The position numbers were made by a program, and so were the translations under genes. Under the pieces are notes generated by a model. The model did not search any database and was not told where the DNA came from. It saw only the letters and a program-made list of their open reading frames with translations. DNA of 12,031 nt from Bacilli bacterium (GTDB lineage Bacteria; Bacillota_I; Bacilli_A; RF39; UBA660). The DNA lies in assembly GCA_017627015.1 (NCBI GenBank), contig JAGAHP010000001.1, positions 1 to 12,031 on the forward strand, read 5' to 3'. Shown here piece by piece: positions 5,676-12,031 of the stretch (the first letter of the stretch is position 1; every line of letters starts with the position of its first letter).

Positions 5676-6431
5676 ACATTTAATTATGGATATCAAAATG
5701 AATATGACTTTATTGAATTGTTTAATAACAAATATTTATATGAACTGGATCAAAATTCTCAAAACTTTTTAAAAGACATATTTGAAAATGAGATTGATTG
5801 CGATGAAAAAATAATATCATGGAAAAATAGGATGGTACAAAAAACTGATATCTTTATAAAATATAAAAATATTATAAAAAACATTAGTTTAAAATGTGGT
5901 AATAGTAATTCTATACATCATGAATCAATTCAAGACTTTAAAGAATATTTGAAAAAAATAAATATTCCATTTAAATTAATTGAAATATATACTAATTATC
6001 ATTATGGATATAAAAAAAATGAAAATGGTATTACAGACTTTTCAAAAATATTGAGTAGTGAAGAATATAAAAAAATATATCAAAATGATATCAATAAATT
6101 TAATTGTTTTATTAATAAAACAAGAATTATAATTGATATGATTGATAGATTTATAATAAAAGGAAGAAATTCTGATTACGATGTAGATGTATTATTGTGT
6201 GGAACAACAAAAGATTATGTTTGGATAAAAAAATATGATTTATATGATTTAATTTTGTCAAAAAGGCAAATTGAATATAATTCACCTCACTCAGCCTGCC
6301 TTACAATTGGGCCAAAGAAAAGATGCATAGATAGTAACAAAAACATTAAAGATAGATATATAGTTTGTATTAGATGGAATTTTATAAAAGAGAATATAAT
6401 AGAATTTAAAAACTCACTTGACAAAGCTTAG
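5673..6431 (+). CDS. Hypothetical protein, possible PD-(D/E)XK-fold nuclease
   Basis: I do not recognise a named family for this 252-residue soluble protein. Residues 57-84 look like a nuclease core: KTDIFIKY, a short turn, ISLKCGNSNS and then HHESIQDF. That gives Asp59, the strand ISLK with Lys74, and Glu84. The order resembles the D-x(n)-(D/E)xK site, but Ser72 stands where the acidic residue is expected. The C-terminal third has SPHSACLTIG and IRWNFIKEN, with His/Cys/Arg residues that look conserved. There is no signal peptide or membrane segment. The ATG is ten bases after AAAGGAG, inside a predicted hairpin. It stands alone between a terminator and a convergent tRNA unit, with no methyltransferase or antitoxin. 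Horizontal origin is possible but unproven. Confidence 0.6.
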   Translation: MTFNYGYQNEYDFIELFNNKYLYELDQNSQNFLKDIFENEIDCDEKIISWKNRMVQKTDIFIKYKNIIKNISLKCGNSNSIHHESIQDFKEYLKKINIPFKLIEIYTNYHYGYKKNENGITDFSKILSSEEYKKIYQNDINKFNCFINKTRIIIDMIDRFIIKGRNSDYDVDVLLCGTTKDYVWIKKYDLYDLILSKRQIEYNSPHSACLTIGPKKRCIDSNKNIKDRYIVCIRWNFIKENIIEFKNSLDKA

Positions 6432-6448
6432 CGAGAGTTCTATTCTCG
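6432..6448 (+). repeat. T-arm-like inverted repeat after the orphan gene
   Basis: CGAGA-GTTCTAT-TCTCG starts right after the stop codon. It matches the T-arm sequence of the nearby tRNA-Gly (6520-6536, opposite strand) at 15 of 17 positions. No T tract follows, so it is a poor terminator. Confidence 0.4.
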
Positions 6449-6470
6449 ATTCCTAACTCAGTTATATTTC

Positions 6471-6498
6471 AAAAAAAAAACTAATCATAAGACTAGTT
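6471..6498 (-). terminator. Terminator of the tRNA unit
   Basis: On the minus strand AACTAGTC (6491-6498), the loop TTAT and GATTAGTT (6479-6486) pair over eight positions, one being G-U. A run of ten or more T follows (6471-6480). Confidence 0.85.
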
Positions 6499-6507
6499 AC
6501 TTTTATA

Positions 6508-6582
6508 TGGAGCAGGTGAAGAGAATCGAACTCTCGTCTAAGCCTTGGCAAGGCCTCGTACTAACCATTGTACTACACCTGC
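6508..6582 (-). tRNA. tRNA-Gly (anticodon GCC)
   Basis: The acceptor arms GCAGGTG and CACCTGC pair fully. The D stem is GTAC/GTAC, the anticodon stem AGGCC/GGCTT holds the loop TTGCCAA (GCC, Gly), and the T stem GAGAG/CTCTT holds the loop TTCGATT. The discriminator is T and the CCA end is encoded (6508-6510). It lies eight bases behind tRNA-Cys and is cotranscribed with it. Confidence 0.95.
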
Positions 6583-6590
6583 ATCACAAT

Positions 6591-6664
6591 TGGAGGACCT
6601 AGTCGGATTTGAACCAACGATCAGGGAGTTGCAGTCCCGTGCCTTACCACTTGGCTATAGGTCC
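6591..6664 (-). tRNA. tRNA-Cys (anticodon GCA)
   Basis: The acceptor arms GGACCTA and TAGGTCC pair fully. The anticodon loop CTGCAAC gives GCA (Cys), and the T loop is TTCAAAT. The discriminator is U73, as expected for tRNA-Cys, and CCA is encoded. It is the first gene of a two-tRNA unit. Confidence 0.95.
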
Positions 6665-6675
6665 GTCCGTGATTA

Positions 6676-6704
6676 ATTATAACAAAAAATATTTTTGTTT
6701 ACAA
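6676..6704 (-). promoter_or_regulatory. Promoter of the tRNA unit
   Basis: TTGTAA (6699-6704), a 17-base spacer and a perfect TATAAT (6676-6681) lie directly upstream of tRNA-Cys, in the gap behind the PH-domain gene. Confidence 0.75.
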
Positions 6705-6721
6705 TATAATATTCAAAAAAA

Positions 6722-7192
6722 TTAATTAGATGATTCTTTTTTTTCATGAACATAATTTGGTTTTACTCTTAATAAGTATTCAGACATATTAGTTTCTATT
6801 TCTACTAATGCTTTTGGATCAATATTTGATAACTTAATTACTTCTTTAACAGTATCTATATCTATTTTACCAAAAATCATACCCTTATAAACCTCAAAGT
6901 CATTAAACATATCAGGTGTTATAGATAATAAATTATATCCCCAAAGTATTTTCTTTTGTCCTATTAGAATTCTTTTATTAGTAAATACTATTATTACTGT
7001 TGAAGATATATCAAATGAACTAGTATTTTTTTGTGCTGGAAATAAATAGAATATTTCTTCATCAGGGTTTAAGTGTTTTTCAATAATCTTACAATGTTGT
7101 TTAATTCTCCATGAAATATTAAAAGGATATTTTTTTAAAAAGTCATTTGCCATTCCATATATTTGATCTAAAGTATATTTTTTTTCTTCCAT
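6722..7192 (-). CDS. PH-domain protein, YokE-like
   Basis: This is a 156-residue protein of unknown role. Residues 1-45 are helical and basic. Residues about 46-140 resemble the bacterial YokE-like PH domain: EEIFYLFPAQ, then STVIIVFTNKRILIGQKK with the typical TNKRIL strand, then FEVYKGMIFGKIDIDTV. No membrane segment or catalytic motif is visible. The C-terminus is charged. The ATG is seven bases after AGAGG. It is a single-gene unit with its own promoter (7216-7244), directly behind the Nudix terminator. The domain call rests on pattern recognition and could be another PH-like family. Confidence 0.6.
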   Translation of the reverse strand: MEEKKYTLDQIYGMANDFLKKYPFNISWRIKQHCKIIEKHLNPDEEIFYLFPAQKNTSSFDISSTVIIVFTNKRILIGQKKILWGYNLLSITPDMFNDFEVYKGMIFGKIDIDTVKEVIKLSNIDPKALVEIETNMSEYLLRVKPNYVHEKKESSN

Positions 7193-7215
7193 AATAAGAC
7201 CTCTTTTCTATCTTT

Positions 7216-7244
7216 ATTATATAATAATGATACTATTTTTACAA
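7216..7244 (-). promoter_or_regulatory. Promoter of the YokE-like gene
   Basis: TTGTAA (7239-7244), a 17-base spacer and TATAAT (7216-7221) have the same box pair and spacing as the tRNA promoter. The -35 abuts the T tract of the upstream terminator. Confidence 0.75.
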
Positions 7245-7245
7245 C

Positions 7246-7270
7246 AAAAAAAGAGAATTATTCATTCTCT
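7246..7270 (-). terminator. Terminator of the Nudix gene
   Basis: AGAGAAT (7264-7270), a 5-base loop and ATTCTCT (7252-7258) form a 7-bp stem, followed on the minus strand by seven T. The stop codon (7258-7260) lies inside it. Confidence 0.8.
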
Positions 7271-7788
7271 AAATTTATATTTTTATACTCTTCTAAAACT
7301 TTCATTGTTTCTAATGCAAGATAAGTTGCTCTTGGATCTTCTTTATTATAATCACCTATTAATTCAATACCCTCATCTATATCAATAAAGAATCCTCTAA
7401 GATTATCTTCTTTTTCAACTCTTGTATTATTAAAGTATTCTATATTATCATCTGAAGTAAAACCAGTAAAATAATAAGTAGTAACTAATCTATTAACTAA
7501 AGTACCATCTTTCGATTCGTAATCTCTTAAATAGTTTTTAACTACACAAAAAGGTTCAATGTCATCTAATAATATATTAATATTAGTTTCTTCCATTACT
7601 TCTCTTTTAATAGTATCAACTGGGTTCTCCCCTTCTTCTATTTTTCCACCAGGTAAAAAATAAACTCTACCAAATCTAGTAAATACTATTTCATCATCAT
7701 CATTTCTAAGTACTATTCTAGATTTTTCTAATACTTCTGTTATTTCATCTTCTTTAAGTTTAGCTTTATTTAATATAATCTCTTTCAT
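7258..7788 (-). CDS. Nudix family hydrolase
   Basis: This 176-residue soluble protein is predicted to hydrolyse a nucleoside diphosphate linked to another group; the substrate cannot be told from sequence. The Nudix box spans 48-70: Gly48, Glu54, then REVMEE with Arg62, Glu63, Glu66 and Glu67 as metal site. The consensus glycine near the end is Asn69 instead, a tolerated variant. FLPGGKIEEGE at 44-54 is typical. The C-terminal part reads FFIDIDEGIELIGDYNKEDPRATY. The ATG follows GAGGGTGG by five bases. It is transcribed alone between two terminators. Confidence 0.9.
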   Translation of the reverse strand: MKEIILNKAKLKEDEITEVLEKSRIVLRNDDDEIVFTRFGRVYFLPGGKIEEGENPVDTIKREVMEETNINILLDDIEPFCVVKNYLRDYESKDGTLVNRLVTTYYFTGFTSDDNIEYFNNTRVEKEDNLRGFFIDIDEGIELIGDYNKEDPRATYLALETMKVLEEYKNINLENE

Positions 7789-7808
7789 TTATACCACCCT
7801 CTATTATC

Positions 7809-7817
7809 AGTATACCA
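7809..7817 (-). promoter_or_regulatory. Promoter of the Nudix gene (extended -10)
   Basis: TGG-TATACT (7809-7817) is an extended -10 with a poor -35. It sits between the gltX terminator and the Nudix start. Confidence 0.5.
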
Positions 7818-7837
7818 TAATTACATACAAATAAAAG

Positions 7838-7865
7838 AAAAAAAATAGACTTTTATTGTCTATTT
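7838..7865 (-). terminator. Terminator of the CYTH-gltX unit
   Basis: AAATAGAC (7858-7865), a 7-base loop and GTCTATTT (7843-7850) form an 8-bp stem followed by T on the minus strand. The gltX stop codon lies in the stem. Confidence 0.85.
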
Positions 7866-9521
7866 TACAATATCAAATCTATTTTTTATTCTATCTTTAC
7901 CTAATAACTTAAGTATTTCATATAGATCAGGTGTTTGACTTCTAGTAGTAAGACTTACTCTTATTACTGTGGAAACATCCGCTACCGAACCTTTATAATT
8001 ATCTGGATTTTCTTTATAATCTTTCATATTTCCAGCATAACCTAACTCTTCACTTAATTCTTTTACTTTATTAAACCAAGTATCTTTGTCATCATTTTCA
8101 TCATAATATTTATCAATATATGTATTAATAATATTCTTTATTTCTTCTTTATCAGTTACTGATTGAAAATCATATCCATATTCAGAAACATATTTATCAA
8201 ACAACTCATCATACATATACCAAATTTGACCTTTAACATCTGAGTATTTTTCATAATCTTTTCTTGGTTTCTTTTGTTCTCTTTCTATATTAAATATATC
8301 TTTTGAATAATCTGGGTATTTTTCTAATATCTCTTTTAATTCTTCATCATATTCTTTTGCATATTCTAAAGTATTATTATATACTTCTTCTTTAGTTAAT
8401 TTACTAATATAGTTTTTAGATATGTTATATAGTTTTGGTAAATCAAATAGTGTACCAGATGAAGAAGAACATTTTCTAAAATCAAAAGTAAAGTCTTCAA
8501 TTTTACCATTTGGATTTTGATCAAGCCATCCTTCAAAGTTAGAATTAGTAATAGTAGCTAAATATAACATAATTGCTTCTTTTGGAATACCATTTTCAGA
8601 ATAAAATCCTAAAGTTGCTTCTGGATCATATCTCTTACTTAACTTTCTTACTTTTCCATTATCATTTTTAGTAAGTGGCGCTAAATGGGCATACTTAACT
8701 GGTTTAAATCCTAACATCTCAAATAATTGAACATGTTTTGGTAATGATGAAACCCAAGTATCATCTCTAAATACATGAGTTGTATGCATCAAATGATCAT
8801 CTATAGCGTGTGCGAAATGATATGTTGGAAGTCCATCACTTTTGATAATAACTTCATCTATATCGTTTTCTGGCATTTCCATAGTACCCTTGATTAAATC
8901 ATTTACTTTTATCTTATTAAAGAAAGAACCTGGAGATTTAATTCTTATAATATAACTTTCACCATTATTAATTCTTTCTAATGTTTCTTCCTTTGATAAG
9001 TTTCTATCTTTAGCATATCTTCCATATATACCTAATCTTTGTTTTGATTTAGATTGTTGTTCTCTAATTTCATCTAATTCTTCTTTTGATAAGAATGATG
9101 CATATGCTTTTTCTTCTTCAATTAATTTTTTGGCGTATGCTTGATATATATCTTTTCTATGAGATTGAATATATGGTCCATAAATTCCTTTTTCTTCTGT
9201 TTCAGATATTACACCTTCAGTAAAATCTATACCAAATGGTCTTATTGCATCTAATATCTTTTGAATACCATTTTCAACTGTTCTTGAAGTATCAGTATCC
9301 TCTATTCTTAAATAATAAACTCCATTAGTTTGTTTAGCAAAAGCCATTGCCATAAAATTTTGAAATAAATTTCCCATATGTGGTAATCCTGTTGGACTAG
9401 GTGCATATCTAGTAACAATTGCTTTTTCATCTAAATTTCTTTCTGGATACATTTTTTCATATTCTTCCCAAGTATGTTCTACCCCTGGTAAAAGTAAATC
9501 TGCGTATTCTTTATTAGTCAT
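7860..9521 (-). CDS. gltX: Glutamyl-tRNA synthetase
   Basis: This 553-residue class I synthetase charges tRNA-Glu with glutamate in the cytosol. The catalytic motifs are RYAPSPTGLPHMGN, with the HIGH-type HMGN at 48-51, and KLSKR (293-297) for KMSKS. YYLRIEDTD is also diagnostic. It belongs to the longer GluRS form (about 550 residues) found in many Firmicutes rather than the 480-residue form. The start chosen is the ATG at 9521, seven bases after GAGGAGGAG. An in-frame TTG at 9539 would add six residues encoded by that ribosome binding site itself. It overlaps the CYTH gene by eight bases and shares its T-box leader. Whether it also charges tRNA-Gln (non-discriminating type) cannot be told here. 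Confidence 0.95.
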   Translation of the reverse strand: MTNKEYADLLLPGVEHTWEEYEKMYPERNLDEKAIVTRYAPSPTGLPHMGNLFQNFMAMAFAKQTNGVYYLRIEDTDTSRTVENGIQKILDAIRPFGIDFTEGVISETEEKGIYGPYIQSHRKDIYQAYAKKLIEEEKAYASFLSKEELDEIREQQSKSKQRLGIYGRYAKDRNLSKEETLERINNGESYIIRIKSPGSFFNKIKVNDLIKGTMEMPENDIDEVIIKSDGLPTYHFAHAIDDHLMHTTHVFRDDTWVSSLPKHVQLFEMLGFKPVKYAHLAPLTKNDNGKVRKLSKRYDPEATLGFYSENGIPKEAIMLYLATITNSNFEGWLDQNPNGKIEDFTFDFRKCSSSSGTLFDLPKLYNISKNYISKLTKEEVYNNTLEYAKEYDEELKEILEKYPDYSKDIFNIEREQKKPRKDYEKYSDVKGQIWYMYDELFDKYVSEYGYDFQSVTDKEEIKNIINTYIDKYYDENDDKDTWFNKVKELSEELGYAGNMKDYKENPDNYKGSVADVSTVIRVSLTTRSQTPDLYEILKLLGKDRIKNRFDIVK

Positions 9522-10068
9522 TTTTATTCTCCTCCTCAAATCTTAATTCTTTTATACTAAGAACATCTATTCCATAATATTTTTCATATATTTCATCTGC
9601 GAATAATGTCGTTATTTTATTTTTATCAATTTCAAGTATGTCTTCTAGTTCTTTTATTTTTTTTATTGATGGTCCTTCTAATTCCATATAAGTTGGAATC
9701 ATAGGCCAAGAATCTATATCTATTTCTACTTCATTATAATAATATCTTATTCTTTTATTTTCTTGATAATTCTTATGATTATATCCTAATACTTCAAGCA
9801 TTTTATTAGTTTCTTCAAAATCAGATACTTCAATTTCAAACTCTTTAGTACCATCTATTTCTCTAGTTTCTACATTTTTATATGTAAAAGTAGTTTCTTC
9901 ACCATTTGTTCTTAATCTTAACCACTGACCTTCTCTTTTTGGAGTAAAATCATATGTATATCTTTTTTGAAACCATTCTCCCGCTTTTTTTGCACCTAAT
10001 TCTTCCAACTTACTTATTATTTTATCTTTATCAATTTCTAAAACTCTCTCTTCTATTTCGGTATGCAT
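9514..10068 (-). CDS. CYTH domain protein (triphosphatase / class IV cyclase fold)
   Basis: This 184-residue protein of the CYTH superfamily works on triphosphate-bearing substrates inside a beta-barrel tunnel. The N-terminal signature is EIEER (Glu4, Glu6, Arg8) in place of the common ExExK. Further tunnel-type residues are QWLRLRTNG (48-56), TFTYK, EFEIEV, KRIRYYY and EVEIDIDSWP, followed by YMELEGPS. Relatives are thiamine triphosphatases, inorganic triphosphatases and class IV adenylate cyclases; the substrate here is unknown. The ATG follows AAGGAGG by five bases. It is the first gene behind a T-box leader and is coupled to gltX by an 8-base overlap, so it is made when charged tRNA-Glu is scarce. 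Confidence 0.82.
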   Translation of the reverse strand: MHTEIEERVLEIDKDKIISKLEELGAKKAGEWFQKRYTYDFTPKREGQWLRLRTNGEETTFTYKNVETREIDGTKEFEIEVSDFEETNKMLEVLGYNHKNYQENKRIRYYYNEVEIDIDSWPMIPTYMELEGPSIKKIKELEDILEIDKNKITTLFADEIYEKYYGIDVLSIKELRFEEENKND

Positions 10069-10081
10069 AAAAGCCTCCTTT

Positions 10082-10279
10082 AAAATAAAAAGTCCCTATA
10101 ATGTAAGGACTAATTATAGCGGTACCACCTTACTTCATAGGAACTATGCTCTTTCAATTATAACGTAATTAACGATTATTGATATGTGAAAGTTTCTTCA
10201 AATAATAATTATATCTATTTCCACCATACATAGACTCTCTATAATAATTTAATTATTCTACTCTTCTCTCACTCAATTT
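10082..10279 (-). promoter_or_regulatory. T-box riboswitch leader, glutamate type
   Basis: The T-box core AAGGTGGTACCGC lies at 10119-10131. Stem I closes with GTGAGAG (10266-10272) and CTTTCAC (10186-10192). The specifier region reads GAAGAA (10194-10199); either frame-aligned triplet is GAA, the Glu codon, fitting gltX downstream. The terminator AGTCCTTA-CATTA-TAGGGACT (10091-10111, one G-U pair) is followed by TTTTTATTTT. Uncharged tRNA-Glu should favour the antiterminator and switch on CYTH-gltX. Confidence 0.92.
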
Positions 10280-10285
10280 AAATAG

Positions 10286-10314
10286 ATTTTAACACATATT
10301 CTTTTTAAAGTAAA
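10286..10314 (-). promoter_or_regulatory. Promoter of the T-box/CYTH-gltX unit
   Basis: TTTACT (10309-10314), 17 bases, then TAAAAT (10286-10291) with an upstream TG. The -35 begins directly after the addA stop codon. Transcription would start near 10279, just ahead of Stem I. Confidence 0.65.
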
Positions 10315-12031
10315 CTATATTTTTTTAAGTTCTTTATTCATAATAGAATATAAATATATATTTACTTTCTTATTTGTTATATTCTCTATATATTTTTTAT
10401 AACCCTCTAATTGATTTAGATATGCTTCATCAGATATATTCATTAACTTGTAATCAATTATATCTATATAGTCTGTATACTCAAACATTAAGTCAATAAC
10501 ACCATTATATATAGTATCATCTTCTTGATACATAAATTCATATTCTTTATAAATATTAATGGCATCTTTAATATCATATACTTCTAAGAAAGATTTAACT
10601 ATATCATTATCTGGATTATTAAAATCAGTTATTTCAAATAAGTAATGCATCTTAGTACCAAAGTTCATGTTCTTTATTTCTTCTTCTGTTAAAAGCTTAT
10701 TTTGTTTTTTTGAAAATGATGCTTTATTAAGAACCTTACTATCCACTTCTAATTCTTTAACATTTAATTTTATATCACTTTCATTAATATAATCTTTAAA
10801 GTTATATTTTTTAACTAACTCATAATCTTTTGTAATATCTATATTATCAATCTTAGTTACATACTTCTTTAGTTCTTCTTCAATAGACATAATAATATCT
10901 TGGAATGATCTATATTTTAATCTAATACTATTTTCTAATACTCCATCTTCATCTTTAGAATTATAAGTGTCTCCATTTAGATCCGCTAATAGTATCATCT
11001 TTTCTTTAGCTCTTGTAAGTGCGACATAGAATAACCTAATCTTCTCAGAAATTTCCTCTTTAATATAATCTTCTTTAATTAAGAATTTATATATAGTTTC
11101 CCCTATACCATTATTAAAGAAAGGTGTTACTATTCCATAATTCTTATAGTACATAAAACTATCACTTAAATCTCTTATATTAAATTTATTATATAAACCT
11201 GCGTAATAACAAATGTTATATTCTAACCCTTTAGATTTATGTATAGTCATAATCTTAACAGAATTACTTGATTCTTTATTACTAGAGAACTTTATTTCAT
11301 ATTTTTTTTCTAGAATATCATTTAGATAAACTGCAATATCACTAATTGTATAACCTATACTTTCTTTAGTATCTAAATAGTTTAATAGATATTCTATTAT
11401 AACTAAGTTCTTATCTATATCTCCTATTTTAGTTAATTTATCTATTATATTAAATTTATCTAATAATATATTAATTATTTCTTTTGGAGTTTTACTATCT
11501 ATATTAATAGATCTTAATTCATTATATATATCATCTTTATAGAATTTGTTTTCTAGATATAAATCAAATATCTCTTGATCAGTATATTCAAATACAAATG
11601 ATCTTAAGATAGATGTAAAAGCATGTTTAAATTCATTATCAAATTCTTTTTTATTAATTTTATTAAGTGACACAATCATATTCTTTAATACTGTTAGAAT
11701 TATTTCATCATTTACTTTTTCATCTTTATATATAGATAAAGGTATACCTTTATATTCAAATATCTTTTTATATAATTCAAAGTCTTTTGCTCTATCAAGT
11801 AGTATTACAAAATCATTATAACTACAATCTCTTACTACTAATTCATCTTTATCAAATATCTTATATTTATTATCTATTTTATTTTTTATATCATTTGCGA
11901 TTATAAATATTTCTGTTTCTTCTTTAGTAAATCCTTTTTCTTTATCATAATCATAATTATATATTTCAAAGTTATAATTTTGATCTGTTTTACCTTCATT
12001 ATTATAAGTATTATTACCAAATACCATTTGA
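10315..12031 (-). CDS. addA: ATP-dependent helicase/nuclease subunit AddA (C-terminal part)
   Basis: About 571 residues of a protein normally near 1200 are visible. The reading frame continues past the window edge, so the first ATG inside (12027) is internal. AddA with AddB forms the RecBCD-like complex that processes double-strand breaks. UvrD-type helicase motifs are present: VKIMTIHKSKGLEYNICYYA (from visible residue 257) and RLFYVALTRAKEKMIL (from 331). Near the C-terminus is the RecB-type nuclease: GTKMHYLFE (His461), GVIDLMFE (Asp512) and IIDYK (Asp525, Lys527). Both helicase and nuclease residues look intact. No terminator lies between it and the T-box unit. addB would be expected upstream, outside the window. 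Confidence 0.9.
   Translation of the reverse strand, partial: QMVFGNNTYNNEGKTDQNYNFEIYNYDYDKEKGFTKEETEIFIIANDIKNKIDNKYKIFDKDELVVRDCSYNDFVILLDRAKDFELYKKIFEYKGIPLSIYKDEKVNDEIILTVLKNMIVSLNKINKKEFDNEFKHAFTSILRSFVFEYTDQEIFDLYLENKFYKDDIYNELRSINIDSKTPKEIINILLDKFNIIDKLTKIGDIDKNLVIIEYLLNYLDTKESIGYTISDIAVYLNDILEKKYEIKFSSNKESSNSVKIMTIHKSKGLEYNICYYAGLYNKFNIRDLSDSFMYYKNYGIVTPFFNNGIGETIYKFLIKEDYIKEEISEKIRLFYVALTRAKEKMILLADLNGDTYNSKDEDGVLENSIRLKYRSFQDIIMSIEEELKKYVTKIDNIDITKDYELVKKYNFKDYINESDIKLNVKELEVDSKVLNKASFSKKQNKLLTEEEIKNMNFGTKMHYLFEITDFNNPDNDIVKSFLEVYDIKDAINIYKEYEFMYQEDDTIYNGVIDLMFEYTDYIDIIDYKLMNISDEAYLNQLEGYKKYIENITNKKVNIYLYSIMNKELKKI

Noticed and set aside
9522..9539. Longer gltX start (TTG at 9539)
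   Set aside because: The extra codons are the ribosome binding site GAGGAGGAG itself; the ATG at 9521 is correctly spaced. The same holds for the TTG at 1737 in front of spoVAD.
1..12031. CRISPR arrays, insertion sequences, phage genes or origins
   Set aside because: I saw no regularly spaced repeats, transposase or integrase motifs, or DnaA-box clusters; A/T runs are simply base composition.

Overview
The window is very AT-rich DNA from a low-GC Gram-positive bacterium. It carries endospore genes, a T-box leader, strong GGAGG ribosome binding sites and the standard code: TGG is used for Trp and TGA ends spoVAD. The protein sequences suggest a deep-branching, probably gut-associated member of the Bacilli (Erysipelotrichia/RF39/RFN20-like). 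The lineage is inferred and was not searched.

Layout. Positions 1-17 are the 5' end of a 16S rRNA gene on the minus strand. Behind it (18-320) lie its leader, a boxA-like element and two tandem promoters. Positions 398-4419 are a minus-strand sporulation block. In order of transcription it holds a dacF-type D-Ala-D-Ala carboxypeptidase with its own terminator, a perfect Spo0A box, a SpoIIAA-like STAS gene overlapping sigF, a terminator, and spoVAC-spoVAD-spoVAE with a final terminator. This is the classical dacF-spoIIA-spoVA order of Bacillus, but spoIIAB is absent and the STAS protein has lost the serine that SpoIIAB would phosphorylate. Divergent from dacF is a membrane-anchored VanY-type carboxypeptidase (4495-5580). 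Next comes an orphan gene (5673-6431) that may be a PD-(D/E)XK-fold nuclease. Its ribosome binding site sits in the loop of a predicted hairpin.

From 6471 everything is again on the minus strand. There is a tRNA-Cys/tRNA-Gly unit with promoter and terminator, a YokE-like PH-domain protein, and a Nudix hydrolase. A CYTH-domain phosphohydrolase is translationally coupled to glutamyl-tRNA synthetase, and a T-box leader with Glu (GAA) specifier triplets controls the pair. The window ends in the C-terminal half of AddA (RecBCD-type helicase-nuclease).

How the genes fit together: the sporulation block would switch on under phosphorylated Spo0A, make the forespore sigma factor, and then the SpoVA channel that moves dipicolinic acid into the spore. 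The usual brake on that sigma factor is not encoded here, which is the most notable point. The tRNA, gltX and rRNA parts are translation housekeeping. The Nudix, CYTH and AddA genes are nucleotide and DNA maintenance functions.
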